Shown here: positions 9,162 to 18,802 of the stretch, piece after piece
Layout: the number at the start of each line of letters is the position of its first letter
Position numbering within the stretch: the first letter of the stretch is position 1
Assembly (NCBI GenBank): GCA_002292285.1
Contig: DBBP01000032.1
Location: 25,247 to 89,246 of the forward strand
Reading direction: 5' to 3'
Origin: Proteobacteria bacterium UBA981
Lineage (GTDB): Bacteria; Pseudomonadota; Gammaproteobacteria; Ga0077536
Length of the DNA: 64,000 bases
The notes under the pieces: generated by a model
Seen by the model: the letters and a program-made list of their open reading frames with translations, nothing else
Databases searched by the model: none
What the model was told of the DNA's origin: nothing
Translations under genes and position numbers: made by a program

Positions 9162-10196
9162 CTAAAGGTCCGAGCGCAGTAGATGGCCGCTCGCATCGTC
9201 GCGCGCTCCCCGCGGCGACTTGCCATACCAACGTTTAAAGGCGCGGCCGAACGCAGATTGGGTCTCGTATCCAAGCATGGTAGCAATTTGCGATATGCGT
9301 AGCCTTGACGATGTGACGTGGTGCCACGACAACTCCGCACGTACTGAATCGACGACTTCGCGAAAGTTGGTGCCGAGCTCCTCCAACCGACGCTGTAGCG
9401 TGCGCTCGGAAAACCGCATCGTTTCAGCAACTGTGTTAATCGAGCATTCTTTATACGGAAGCAACACGGTAAGTATCGATTTCACTTCGGTTAATACAAT
9501 TGGCCCCTCTATCTGCGAGTGCATTGATATCGACTGTTTGGAAGCTCCCCGGAGTTCACCCCTGCCGAGCTTTCTATCGAGGATTTCATTCTCGATAAAC
9601 AAGGCGTCACTGATACTGTTGAATTCTGGAGATCGACCAAAAAAATTATCGAATGAGTCATTGCTGACGCTGCTTTGTTGCAAGCGCACTTGGGGTGGCT
9701 GCCAGCGCGGGAGAATATTCTCGCGAATGAACAGGCACACGACTGCGAGCGAAGCATTGATGACCTGGCGCCGTCCGTATCGTCCGATAGGTTGCAATGA
9801 ATAATGTAACCACTGCCCACCGTCCGCCTGTTCGAACTGAAACGTTCCCATATCGGTAAATAGACCGTAGTACTTTACGAAGCAGCGCAGGGCTGCGGAA
9901 ACCGATTCAGCATCGCGCATCAGCAGCCAGATCTGTCCAAAGATGCCCATCGGTAACCGACTGCCATGTAATAGCCCAAACTCCGGGCAGTCGCAGGTCT
10001 CGGCAGCCAGTTCCAGATAATCGACCAGGCACTCCGCATCAATATAGATATCCGGTATGTCGAACGCATAGGCGGGGATGCCTGCTGCGTGAATGACCGT
10101 GTCGGGATCGCCGCCTAGTTCTTCGATCAATTCGCGAGAACCGAGTAACGAGGCGCTGAAAACAACATTCTTAGATAGCGGTTTAGTGTGGCGCAT
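9162..10196 (-). CDS. AraC-family transcriptional regulator
   Basis: 344 residues, with an N-terminal ligand-binding-like region of the type found in ArgR/OruR-like regulators and an AraC double helix-turn-helix at about 245-330 (motifs I-N-T-V-A-E-T-M-x-F-S-E-R-T-L-Q-R-R-L, then I-S-Q-I-A-T-M-L-G-Y and F-G-R-A-F-K-R-W). It binds DNA as an activator or repressor in response to a small molecule. It is divergent from the Rieske-amidohydrolase pair (120-base shared upstream region) and lies upstream of the nitroreductase, so either could be its target. The upstream region lacks a strong ribosome-binding site. Confidence 0.9.
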   Translation of the reverse strand: MRHTKPLSKNVVFSASLLGSRELIEELGGDPDTVIHAAGIPAYAFDIPDIYIDAECLVDYLELAAETCDCPEFGLLHGSRLPMGIFGQIWLLMRDAESVSAALRCFVKYYGLFTDMGTFQFEQADGGQWLHYSLQPIGRYGRRQVINASLAVVCLFIRENILPRWQPPQVRLQQSSVSNDSFDNFFGRSPEFNSISDALFIENEILDRKLGRGELRGASKQSISMHSQIEGPIVLTEVKSILTVLLPYKECSINTVAETMRFSERTLQRRLEELGTNFREVVDSVRAELSWHHVTSSRLRISQIATMLGYETQSAFGRAFKRWYGKSPRGARDDASGHLLRSDL

Positions 10197-10316
10197 AGTG
10201 CATAGAAAATGGCGCTAAATGGACAGTTAATATGCCGTCTAGCCTATAGCATGTGCCGCTAGTAGTCAGATCGAAGCACCACAAGTGCTTTCGATATAGC
10301 GCTTGGAGGGATGTAG

Positions 10317-10634
10317 ATGTCAGCGATTCCGCTGGTTCGAATTGGTGAGATGGTCGACGGGGAGATTCGCCCGATCGAGGTCGACGGACGGCATCTCTTG
10401 TTGGTCAACAGCGAAAAAGGTCCCTCGCTAATCGACCGCATTTGTCCCCATGCAGGGGGCGACCTTGCGAAGGGTAAGGTCGTCAGCAGCCGGATTCGAT
10501 GTCCCACGCACAGTTATCTTTTCAACCTCGAAACGGGCGTCTGCCCCCTCGGGCGACGAGAAGGGTGGGGACCGCTTGCGGTCTACGAACTGTTCGAGCG
10601 CGAAGGGCAGCTCTGCGTTGAGTTCGCTGATTGA
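10317..10634 (+). CDS. Rieske [2Fe-2S] ferredoxin-like protein
   Basis: A 105-residue single-domain Rieske protein. Cluster ligands are Cys43-x-His45 and Cys62-x2-His65, with P-H-A-G-G and P-T-H-S-Y surrounding them. This is the size and layout of stand-alone Rieske ferredoxins and of the NirD small subunit; it transfers electrons in the cytoplasm, typically to an oxygenase. GGAGGG precedes the ATG. It lies 87 bases upstream of the amidohydrolase on the same strand. No oxygenase subunit is adjacent, so its partner is unknown. Confidence 0.9.
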   Translation: MSAIPLVRIGEMVDGEIRPIEVDGRHLLLVNSEKGPSLIDRICPHAGGDLAKGKVVSSRIRCPTHSYLFNLETGVCPLGRREGWGPLAVYELFEREGQLCVEFAD

Positions 10635-10721
10635 ACGGGAACACAAAAAATAAGCGCGAGCTAGTGCCGACCGCTATTAGCCGCGACACTAAATATTTCA
10701 GTTGGGTCAAAGGAGAATAGC

Positions 10722-12485
10722 ATGAGTGATTTAGACGTCATCATCAGAAACGGCATGATTATCGATGGCCAACGGACGCCTCGCTACCGTGGCGACATCG
10801 GCATCAAAGACGGTCAGGTCCACTCGATCACCGGCGTAGGCGGCCTGTCGAAGAAAACTGCGGATAAGGAAATTGACGCAGACGGACTGATCGTCGCACC
10901 GGGGTTTGTCGATTTGCACACCCACTACGATGCGCAGGTTTTCTGGGACCCCTATTGCACCACCAGCGGTTGGCACGGCGTCACGTCCGTGGTGATTGGC
11001 AACTGCGGCTTTGGTATCGCGCCTGTAAAAGAAGATGGCCGCGAGCGCGCGATGCTCTCACTGACTCGCAACGAGGCCATTTCCTACGACGCGATGTCCG
11101 CGGCATTGGCCTGGGATTGGGAGTCGTTTCCAGAGTTCATGGATGCCATCGAGAGAACACCGAAGGGTATTAACCTGCTTGCCTACATTCCGCTTTCTCC
11201 ACTCATTGCCTACGTCATGGGTGGTGTCGACAAAGCAAAAACCCGACGCCCGAACAAAGACGAGATGGGACAGATCAAGTTGCTGATATCAGACGCCATC
11301 GACGCCGGCGCCTGCGGGATCTCGTCGCAAAACCTCGGCGATACATCCGTTCAGCGTGATTACGACGGCACGCCGAACGTCACCGACATCATGCATTTCG
11401 ATGATTTCCTCGACATGGTTTCCGTCTTGAAGGACAAAGGTCGCGGGGTCGTGCAGGTACTAGGATTAACGCCCGCGCAAACCGAGCTGGTGTGCGAGGC
11501 GAGTGGTGCCAATGTGATTTACAACGTGCTTGCGCTCGAATGCGATCAGCATGGTATGAAGACGGAAGGCTCCTGGGAGGAGTTTACCGATTGGATGGAA
11601 GGCGCGAATCAACGCGGCCTTAAAGTGAGCGCGCAGGCGGTAACGACCGGCATCGATTTCACGTTCACTTTCGAAGACTGGAATCTCTATGACTTCAGCC
11701 CGCACTGGCGGGACATTTGCATGGGCACGACAGCTGAGAAGCTTGAAAAAATGCGCGACCCCGAACGTCGCGCGGCTATTCGGGCAGAGTATGACGCGGT
11801 TGCTGACTCCACGCGTGAAGAGTTCACTGCGGATCTGGATAATGACATCGCCGCCACCGCGCTGGTTCAATTCCGAACCGTTGCCGACAACACAGTCGTG
11901 ATGGTGGATAACGATGAATTGGTGAAGTACGAAGGGATGACCATTCGCCAGATCGCGGCACAGGAAAACAAGCATATCTGTGACGTTATCCTGGACATCG
12001 CTGTTGCCGACGACCTTCTCACCACCTTCGCGACGCCGCCAAACAAGTACAACCCGGCGGACATTAAGAAACTGCTCAACAAACCGTACACCATTCCCGG
12101 TATTTCCGATGGTGGCGCGCATATGAAGTTTTCTGCTTTTGGTCGCTATGGCACTGAGTATCTGGTGCATTACGTACGCGAAGGGAAGATGGTTGATTTG
12201 GAATATGCCCATTGGCATCTGAGCGCTATTCCCGCGCAGTACGCGGGCATGCACGACCGTGGTGTGATTCGTGTGGGTAGTCCGGCGGACATCCTGGTTT
12301 ATGATTTTGACGAGCTTGGCTGGACTGAAGCAGAGAAAACGTTTGACCTGCCGGCCGGAGATTGGCGTCGGATCACCAAAGGCATTGGTTATCGCTACAC
12401 GTTAGTGAATGGTGAGGTAACCTTCGTTGATGGTGAAAGCACTGGTGCTACGCCTGGACATCTGTTGAGAAACGGGCACGCCTGA
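10722..12485 (+). CDS. D-aminoacylase-type amidohydrolase
   Basis: 587 residues of the amidohydrolase superfamily. The N-terminal cap has I-I-R-N-G-M-I-I-D-G, then V-A-P-G-F-V-D-L-H-T-H-Y-D with the metal-binding H-x-H, a G-N-C-G-F-G motif carrying the Cys that bridges zinc in D-aminoacylases, and the C-terminal S-D-G-G-A-H with the catalytic Asp. The family hydrolyses N-acyl-D-amino acids or related cyclic amides. It is longer than typical D-aminoacylase (about 480-530). AAAGGAG precedes the ATG; likely co-transcribed with the Rieske protein; hairpin terminator at 12519. The true substrate is unknown. Confidence 0.9.
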   Translation: MSDLDVIIRNGMIIDGQRTPRYRGDIGIKDGQVHSITGVGGLSKKTADKEIDADGLIVAPGFVDLHTHYDAQVFWDPYCTTSGWHGVTSVVIGNCGFGIAPVKEDGRERAMLSLTRNEAISYDAMSAALAWDWESFPEFMDAIERTPKGINLLAYIPLSPLIAYVMGGVDKAKTRRPNKDEMGQIKLLISDAIDAGACGISSQNLGDTSVQRDYDGTPNVTDIMHFDDFLDMVSVLKDKGRGVVQVLGLTPAQTELVCEASGANVIYNVLALECDQHGMKTEGSWEEFTDWMEGANQRGLKVSAQAVTTGIDFTFTFEDWNLYDFSPHWRDICMGTTAEKLEKMRDPERRAAIRAEYDAVADSTREEFTADLDNDIAATALVQFRTVADNTVVMVDNDELVKYEGMTIRQIAAQENKHICDVILDIAVADDLLTTFATPPNKYNPADIKKLLNKPYTIPGISDGGAHMKFSAFGRYGTEYLVHYVREGKMVDLEYAHWHLSAIPAQYAGMHDRGVIRVGSPADILVYDFDELGWTEAEKTFDLPAGDWRRITKGIGYRYTLVNGEVTFVDGESTGATPGHLLRNGHA

Positions 12486-12518
12486 GTTCAGGCTGAACTG
12501 ACAGGGATGCCGAAATCG

Positions 12519-12539
12519 CCCGCCCGTTTCTCGGGCGGG
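12519..12539 (+). terminator. Hairpin terminator after the amidohydrolase
   Basis: Perfect 8-bp all-GC stem (12519-12526 with 12532-12539) around a 5-base loop, 33 bases after the stop codon. It is not followed by a long T run. Confidence 0.6.
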
Positions 12540-12761
12540 TATAGGTGCCCGAATGATCGCTAGCATGGCACTTGAAACGGTCAACGTCGGTGTTCGCCGG
12601 ATAACTTAGACCATGACGCTGGGTCGGGCCTTTGCTCAGGGCGGCCACGACAACGACACGCAGTCTGAATTACCCAGAGAACAAACCGCCGACTTTTATC
12701 CGACCGCGTTCCCTCGATGCCCGATGCTAGGATCTGATGGATCTACAGAACGGAGGATCAC

Positions 12762-13382
12762 ATGGCCAGCTCGATCGATTTTTACTGGGACATCGGAAGT
12801 ACCAACGCTTATTTCGCATTGCACCTGCTCCGTCCCCTGGCCGAACGCTACAAGGCAACCGTGCGATTCCGGCCATTCAACCTGGGCTATGTATTCCGCC
12901 ATCACAACTATCGCCTGATGGAAGAACCGCCGATTAAACTGAGCAATCGTCGTCGGGATCTTGCGCGTTGGGCGGCCCGCCACAATCTACCATTCCGTTT
13001 GCCGGACGAATTTCCAATCAAAACAAGCCGCGCCTTGCGGGGCTCGCTTGTCATGCGTGAGCACGGATTGGAAGAGCAGTATCTCGATGCGTTATTCAGT
13101 GCCTATTGGGAGAACAATGACGCGACCATCGCCGACTACGCAGGCTTGCGTCGCATCGTCTCGGCATTGGCTGTGGACCCCGAGGCTTTTGAGACAGCTT
13201 GCGACAGCGCGGAGGTTAGGAACGCATTAGTGGAATCCACCAACAACGGCCTGGCAATCGGAGTGTTCGGAGTGCCAACGTTTGTCATCGATGGTGAGAT
13301 GTACTGGGGTAAAGATCGGTTCGAGTTCATCGAGGCGCATTTGGCCGGGGAGCCAGCGTTACCCCCTGAAGTTGGGGGATAG
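12762..13382 (+). CDS. DsbA/GST-kappa-fold 2-hydroxychromene-2-carboxylate isomerase-like protein
   Basis: 206 residues. F-Y-W-D-I-G-S-T-N-A-Y near the N-terminus carries the Ser that replaces the CxxC of DsbA; the C-terminal F-G-V-P-T-F has the cis-proline loop. This is the layout of HCCA isomerases, which use glutathione in naphthalene-type aromatic degradation, and of related frnE-like proteins. GGAGG lies 8-9 bases before the ATG. It stands alone between the amidohydrolase and the convergent monooxygenase. A general GSH-dependent isomerase role is likely; a naphthalene pathway is not otherwise visible. Confidence 0.88.
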   Translation: MASSIDFYWDIGSTNAYFALHLLRPLAERYKATVRFRPFNLGYVFRHHNYRLMEEPPIKLSNRRRDLARWAARHNLPFRLPDEFPIKTSRALRGSLVMREHGLEEQYLDALFSAYWENNDATIADYAGLRRIVSALAVDPEAFETACDSAEVRNALVESTNNGLAIGVFGVPTFVIDGEMYWGKDRFEFIEAHLAGEPALPPEVGG

Positions 13383-13621
13383 TTGCGCGGCAAAGTTGAA
13401 CAGTACGGCCCTTTAGACCCCGCACGGGGCAGGAGCTCGCCTGTACGGAGTAACGCGTGGGGCGACGGCTTCGCTGGCTTAACCTGTGACCAGGTGAACG
13501 CCCCGCGGGGACGGGGCGAATCCGGTATGTGGTATCGTCACGAGGCCACAGTTCAGCGGCAAAGGCACTTCGCGCCTCAGCGCAGCTCGCGGGCCCCGCT
13601 CTGATAACTAACTCTCATTGC

Positions 13622-15232
13622 CTATGACAATTGAAAGCCTTCATAGCCGCTCTTTGCTACTTTCTCACAGCGCTCTCTAAACTCAATTGCGCCGCCCGCG
13701 TAGAACAGAAATTGTTTTTTCTTACCTGCGACGTTAGTTCCCATGAACCAATTTCCGGTCTTCGCTTTTGTGAAGATCATGCCTTCCGTGAGTGACTCTG
13801 CGTACTCAGTCCATTCTTGTTCCGATTGCTCATTGGTGCCGATTTTCTGGTAACCATTCTGGTTCATATAATCGATGCACTCGCTGACCCAGTCTGCGAC
13901 GACTTCAGCGCAACGCGTGAAGTTGCAGAAAACCGTGCCGTTAATGAGGAAGAAATTGGGAAAACCACTAGTCTGAAAAGTCATATAAGTCTTAACGCCG
14001 TCGGCCCATGCTTCCTTAAGCGATTGGTCGTTTTCACCGCGAATATTCATTCTGGTTAGTTCGCCCGTGATGGCGTCAAAACCAGTCGCATAAATGATCA
14101 CATCAAGATCATAAGAGTTGTCAGTTGTTTGCACGCCGGTCGCAGTGATTTTTTCGATCGGCGCTTCTTTCAGGTTAACTAATTGCACGTTATCCTGATT
14201 GTAGACCTCGTAATAATTCGTCTCTAACGGTATGCGTTTTGACCCGAACGGATGATCAGTTGGGGTAAGCAGGTCCGCAATGGCCGGATCCTTGACGCGC
14301 TCTCTTATCTTGCCCCTGACGAACTTTGCATATTCCTCATTCGCTGCATCATCAGTCATGCTGTCCTGGAAATTACCAAACCACTTGTGGAATCCTGGCT
14401 TGGACCAAATCTCTTCATAAAAGGCCAGCCGCTCTTCCTCAGACACTTCAAAGGTATTGCGCGGATCGGCCTCTTGCATAAACGCAGCAAAGGTCCTTTT
14501 GCATCGTTCAAACGTTTCGGGATAGGTCTTCTTCAGATCTTCCTGTTCGCTATCCTCGATTTTTGAATTGCGAAGAGGGCAGGCGTAATTAGCCGTCCGT
14601 TGGAACACCGTTAGATGGCCCACCTCACCCGCGATTTCCGGTATCAGCTGTATCGCGGTCGCGCCCGTACCGATCACACCCACGCGCTTCCCTTTGAAAT
14701 CTACTTTTTCATGCGGCCAGCGAGAAGTATGGAAGGACTCTCCCTTGAAATCGCTGATGCCTTCGATATCGGGCATGTGCGTCGCGGAAAGAATGCCTAC
14801 TGCGGATATGAAGAACCGGCTGCACACTTTGTAACCGTCTTCGGTCTCGATTTCCCAGAGAACCTTCTCGGAATTGTAAACCGCAGATTTGACTCGGGAG
14901 TTCAGCCTGATGTGTTGCTTTAGCGAAAATTTATCTGCCATAAAGTTGAGATAGCGTTCATTCTCCGGTTGACCAGAATAGTGCTCAGACCAATTCCACT
15001 CCTCCAGAAGTTCGTCGGAAAAACTGTATTGGTAACTGATTGATTCAGAATCAAATCGTGCACCGGGATAGCGATTCCAATACCACGTTCCGCCGACTCC
15101 GCCCCCGGCCTCCAGAATCTTTGCGTTCAGATTCAGATTGAGTAGGCGATAAAGCTGGTACAGACCGGTAACGCCAGCCCCTACTACAATCGCGTCCAAT
15201 ACCTCGGGACTTCCTTCCTGACTCTCTGACAA
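13622..15232 (-). CDS. Flavin-containing Baeyer-Villiger-type monooxygenase
   Basis: 536 residues, complete. FAD motif GAGVTG at about 18-23, then GTWYWNRYPGARFDSE, fingerprint F-K-G-E-S-F-H-T-S-R-W-P, NADPH motif GVIGTGATA and ATGF. The predicted start is TTG at 15232, supported by GAGAGGGGAAG six bases upstream and by the usual distance to the FAD motif; no ATG suits. It catalyses NADPH- and O2-dependent ketone oxidation. It is closely similar to the partial gene at 1-1521, so the window contains two diverged copies about 13 kb apart. Confidence 0.95.
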   Translation of the reverse strand: MSESQEGSPEVLDAIVVGAGVTGLYQLYRLLNLNLNAKILEAGGGVGGTWYWNRYPGARFDSESISYQYSFSDELLEEWNWSEHYSGQPENERYLNFMADKFSLKQHIRLNSRVKSAVYNSEKVLWEIETEDGYKVCSRFFISAVGILSATHMPDIEGISDFKGESFHTSRWPHEKVDFKGKRVGVIGTGATAIQLIPEIAGEVGHLTVFQRTANYACPLRNSKIEDSEQEDLKKTYPETFERCKRTFAAFMQEADPRNTFEVSEEERLAFYEEIWSKPGFHKWFGNFQDSMTDDAANEEYAKFVRGKIRERVKDPAIADLLTPTDHPFGSKRIPLETNYYEVYNQDNVQLVNLKEAPIEKITATGVQTTDNSYDLDVIIYATGFDAITGELTRMNIRGENDQSLKEAWADGVKTYMTFQTSGFPNFFLINGTVFCNFTRCAEVVADWVSECIDYMNQNGYQKIGTNEQSEQEWTEYAESLTEGMIFTKAKTGNWFMGTNVAGKKKQFLFYAGGAIEFRERCEKVAKSGYEGFQLS

Positions 15233-15577
15233 TGTTCTTCCCCTCTCGAAAGCAACTCTAAAAAACGTCTATTTCCCCGCGACAAGAAGATCTCGTCGGT
15301 CCGCTAACTATAGCATTTTGCTTTCCCACACTAACGCCCCGCGCACGTTTGAATTTGTACCTTGAACTACGCGATCTACGCCACCTAGCGCGTCATATTC
15401 GTGGAATCGACTTTGAAGGATGACGGCTTCCCAAAACCGAGCTCGCCCCTGGCGTTTCGCGCTCACATCTCTGAATTTAGGGTTGCCTGCAGGTAACGCT
15501 TTGTCGAGCCTGCGATAACATCGCTCGGTTCATGTCAGGTTCCTGTTTTCTGATTATCCAGACCGAGAGATAGCAAG
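15233..15577. other. Divergent promoter region, no gene
   Basis: About 345 bases between the divergent monooxygenase and GST genes. Must contain both promoters. No repeat, hairpin or ORF that I would call. Confidence 0.5.
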
Positions 15578-16219
15578 ATGAAGCTCTACACCTACGAAGA
15601 ATCCGGCAATAGCTACAAAGTTCGCCTGTTGATGTCTTTTCTCAATATCGACTGCGAAAAAATCGACGTCGATCTCATGCAGGCCGTTCAACACCAACCC
15701 GAATTTCTCGCCGTTAATCCCCGTGGCGAAGTTCCGGTGCTGGTTGATGACAATCTCACGCTGCGAGATTCCGCCGCTATCCTCGTTTACCTGGCGAATA
15801 AACACGGCTGCGAACCATGGTGGTCGGAAGAGGCCGGCGAACAGGCCGCAATCATGGAATGGATGGCATTCGCGGCGAGCTGGGTGCAGTACGGCGTCTT
15901 CACTGCGCGGGCAATCGTGTCGTTCGGGATCTCAGGCAACGGTATTCCCCACGAATTCAACGAAGATATTGCGCCTTCAACGATTCGCGGGAAGCGATCG
16001 TTGGAAATTCTGGATGAGCACCTGACGTCCCGCGAGTGGCTTGCTTGCGGGCGGCCGACTATTGGAGACATTGCTGTATTTCCGTATGTGGCGCTCGCGC
16101 CGATGGGGAATTTTTCGCTCGACTCGTATCAGGCAATTGTCGGATGGCTTGAGCGCGTCAAATCTCTGCCGGGCTTTTTCCCGATTGCAGGCCTCGACGA
16201 TGCTGACTACCGCAAATAA
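15578..16219 (+). CDS. Glutathione S-transferase family protein
   Basis: 213 residues: N-terminal thioredoxin-like domain with Y-T-Y-E-E-S-G-N-S-Y-K-V-R, N-P-R-G-E-V-P-V-L and R-D-S-A-A-I-L-V-Y-L-A (glutathione contacts), then the helical domain with a T-I-G-D-I-A-V-F-P-Y core motif. It conjugates or transfers glutathione to electrophiles, or reduces peroxides. The Ser in the first loop is the likely activating residue. Monocistronic, divergent from the Baeyer-Villiger monooxygenase, and could detoxify products of it. Confidence 0.92.
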   Translation: MKLYTYEESGNSYKVRLLMSFLNIDCEKIDVDLMQAVQHQPEFLAVNPRGEVPVLVDDNLTLRDSAAILVYLANKHGCEPWWSEEAGEQAAIMEWMAFAASWVQYGVFTARAIVSFGISGNGIPHEFNEDIAPSTIRGKRSLEILDEHLTSREWLACGRPTIGDIAVFPYVALAPMGNFSLDSYQAIVGWLERVKSLPGFFPIAGLDDADYRK

Positions 16220-16791
16220 TCTTTTGCCAACCTCAGTCGCCAGTTTTCGTTTTGGTGGTAGATGCGGCAAAAGAGAAATCGGAATTCCGAAGGAGGAGTA
16301 GCCGACAGTGTTATTCGCCGACGGGGTTTTGCGGGCGACGCCGGGTCGCTCGCAGAATAGTCCCGATAGGCGCGGCACTTGAGAAGTCGTCACTCGTCTA
16401 TTCAGCGCTACTCGTATCAGGTCGCCGGTAGAGTTGGTGCTATGCCGAGGTCGGGCCCGAGCAGTAGCAGAGCGAAACCTTTGGGAATACATGGGTAGGC
16501 AGCGATGTGCGAAAGCGATAAGACGAGGCTTTCTGCGCGCCAGGATCTGACGAGGCAGTTTTAGGGCGCGGAATCGAGCAGAAGTTCGCTATCGCTCCGG
16601 GTCGAGAATGTTTCGCGATCGTGTTTCAGCATCCACGCGTGCGCCTCTCCCGGATTGCCGAATCGCGCTGCGCCGTAACTGGCACCATACCGATGTATCC
16701 TCAGTAATCGGTATGGCGTCTCTCGATTCGCAATTACTCCGAAAATATAATTCCGCCGTCGCCCGAAACTAAAGGGAAAGGTGCCCCGTTA
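16220..16791. other. Intergenic region, no recognisable gene
   Basis: About 570 bases. An open frame on the minus strand overlaps the GST gene antisense and is Arg/Ser-rich, so I reject it as coding. Nothing else recognised. Confidence 0.5.
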
Positions 16792-17583
16792 ATGGCCGGT
16801 CAAAATACCTCACACCCGAACCCAGCTGTCGCTTCTATCATGTCGGAGCAAGACGATTGGTTAAGCGTTTTGCAGAGACCTGGTGAGATCTCACTGACGG
16901 TTTATCTTGACCTTAAGTCTCCGCATGGATATTTGGCACTCCGACCGACACTCGAGATCGCGCGAGATTTTCGAGTTACCGTTGATTTCCACGTTTATAC
17001 GCTGAGCTACGAAGCCTTCGGTCTTACAACGCGGGTCGATACTGACATGCGTCGGCGGCCACCGTCCCAGGCTGCCGACCGCAAGGCTCGCATGTACTAC
17101 ACAACGGCTCGTGAATACGCGGTTTTGCAGTCCTTACCTTTGCGCAGCCCGTACCGGCTTCTGGATTCAGCACTCGCCCATCGGGCATTTTATTTCGCCA
17201 AGAAGCAGAATCTGGAAGTTCCGTTCGCCATGTGGGTTTATCTCCAGGGCTGGAGTACCGGATGGCGTGAGTTTGAGCTCGAGTCCTCGGACATTCTCTG
17301 CCGCGCGTGTGCGGAAGTTGGTGTCGATACGTCGTCGTTTGATGACTACGTTGCGGATGACGGTCCGGGGCTGGTGGCCGTTCAAGCATCGATGAGCGCG
17401 GCCGAGGAATCCGGTTTCGTTGGCATCCCCCATTACGTACTTAAGGACCCGGTAACTGAGCGCACTACGGGTTTGTTCGGGCGGGAACACCTTGCGCTTA
17501 TTCGTTCGAAGTTTTTGAAGGCAGGTTTGGCACGACATTCGGACGTTAGAGCCGAGTTTTCCCATGCCTGGACGCGCGCCTGA
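16792..17583 (+). CDS. DsbA-family/HCCA-isomerase-like protein
   Basis: 263 residues. After a 30-residue leader, the fold starts with L-T-V-Y-L-D-L-K-S-P-H-G-Y-L-A, with Ser in place of the redox CxxC, and ends with the cis-Pro loop G-I-P-H-Y and G-L-F-G-R-E-H-L. It is a paralogue at the fold level of 12762-13382 but clearly different in sequence. An isomerase or glutathione-dependent role is likely. GGGAAAGG precedes the ATG; an in-frame ATG at codon 17 is an alternative start that would remove most of the leader. Confidence 0.82.
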   Translation: MAGQNTSHPNPAVASIMSEQDDWLSVLQRPGEISLTVYLDLKSPHGYLALRPTLEIARDFRVTVDFHVYTLSYEAFGLTTRVDTDMRRRPPSQAADRKARMYYTTAREYAVLQSLPLRSPYRLLDSALAHRAFYFAKKQNLEVPFAMWVYLQGWSTGWREFELESSDILCRACAEVGVDTSSFDDYVADDGPGLVAVQASMSAAEESGFVGIPHYVLKDPVTERTTGLFGREHLALIRSKFLKAGLARHSDVRAEFSHAWTRA

Positions 17584-17818
17584 GTCACGCAATCTGTAAG
17601 AAGGTGGCCTTCAACCTCCGCCTTCAAGCGGTAGCTTTGATCTGATCAGACAAACATACGCCGCGGCACCGATTCCGGTCGCCTTTTAGTGAGCGGACGT
17701 TTGATCCTGTTACACCTTTCGATTTGTACGGCCAACGACGGACTTACACGCTCAGACGAACAGCGAGACCCTCACGGTCTAGAGGTACGATTTCCAGGCA
17801 TCCAAGTCTGTCCGGCCG

Positions 17819-18553
17819 TTATAGCGACATTCCTCCCGAGGCTTCGATGACTTGGCCCGTGACCCATCCCGCGTCCTCGCTCGCGACGTAGAACACTGCT
17901 TTCGCGATATCGCTCGGGATGCCAACTCTCTGAAGCGGTGTCATCTGCTCAAACGCCCCCTCACCGAACGCATCGATTGCAACACCACCCATATCCGTTC
18001 TGGTCGCCCCTGGAGAAACAGCGTTGACACGGATCCCTAGAGGTCCCAACTCAATCGCGCATATCGTTGTGAGGTGATGTAGTGCAGCTTTGGTAGAGCC
18101 GTAAGCCCCCGTTCCCGGTATATGCGCACGCCCTGTCACTGAAGAAATATTGACGATTGAGCCTTTCGATTCTGCCAATAGCGGGACTGCGTCACGCATC
18201 AAGCCCGCCGGCGCAACCAAATTCGTAGCCCAGCAATCTTCGAAATCCTCGTCAGTGGAATCAACCAGATTCCCCATCCTAAGAAGACCCGCGTTATTCA
18301 CCAGTGTATCGAGCCTTCCCATACGTTCCTTGGCCAGCGGCACGATACGGTTTCTCTGAGTGCTATCTGTAATGTCCGCAACGAGATGAAAGACATTTTC
18401 CGGGTACTTCTCGCAAACCTCTTTCAGCGGCGCTTCCCGTCGGCCCGTTATAAGTACGAGCATCCCTGCGGCGGCGAACGTTTCCGTGATCGCCCGGCCA
18501 ATACCAGTACCGCCACCCGTGACGATAATTCCTTTTTGTTCTTTCGCGGACAT
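17819..18553 (-). CDS. Short-chain dehydrogenase/reductase
   Basis: 244-residue classical SDR. T-G-G-G-T-G-I-G near residues 12-19, N-N-A-G, catalytic Ser in I-S-S-V-T-G, and Y-G-S-T-K. The C-terminal V-T-G-Q-V-I-E-A-S-G-G is typical of 3-oxoacyl-ACP reductase-like and steroid/alcohol dehydrogenases. Full length. It sits alone between unrelated genes; the substrate is unknown. Confidence 0.93.
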   Translation of the reverse strand: MSAKEQKGIIVTGGGTGIGRAITETFAAAGMLVLITGRREAPLKEVCEKYPENVFHLVADITDSTQRNRIVPLAKERMGRLDTLVNNAGLLRMGNLVDSTDEDFEDCWATNLVAPAGLMRDAVPLLAESKGSIVNISSVTGRAHIPGTGAYGSTKAALHHLTTICAIELGPLGIRVNAVSPGATRTDMGGVAIDAFGEGAFEQMTPLQRVGIPSDIAKAVFYVASEDAGWVTGQVIEASGGMSL

Positions 18554-18802
18554 CTGTATTTCTCTTATTCCAGGAGCGGGGCATGATATGCCACTGCTCT
18601 AGGATTAGTTGAAGGTAACTCGAACGACTGTAGGGGGCGCTCTTTGGTGTATCGCAGCGAGTGGCGAGCCGACGCTTCACGACCGGTCAACGGACGGCTA
18701 CATTCACTCGCTATTCGTAAGTAACCGGCCAAGAGCGGAAGTACATGCCGCTGATGCTCTCGGATATGCTACGTGTTGGATTGACTAGCTGGGAATTGAA
18801 AG

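Noticed and set aside
11466..12254. 262-codon minus-strand frame inside the amidohydrolase gene
   Set aside because: It is the shadow of a strongly conserved plus-strand protein; no ribosome-binding site or motif.
13383..13621. Possible small gene between the isomerase and the monooxygenase
   Set aside because: The 73-codon frame lacks an initiation signal and any family pattern; treated as spacer.
15977..16492. 171-codon minus-strand frame over the GST 3' end
   Set aside because: Arg/Ser-rich, antisense to a clear GST and without homology.
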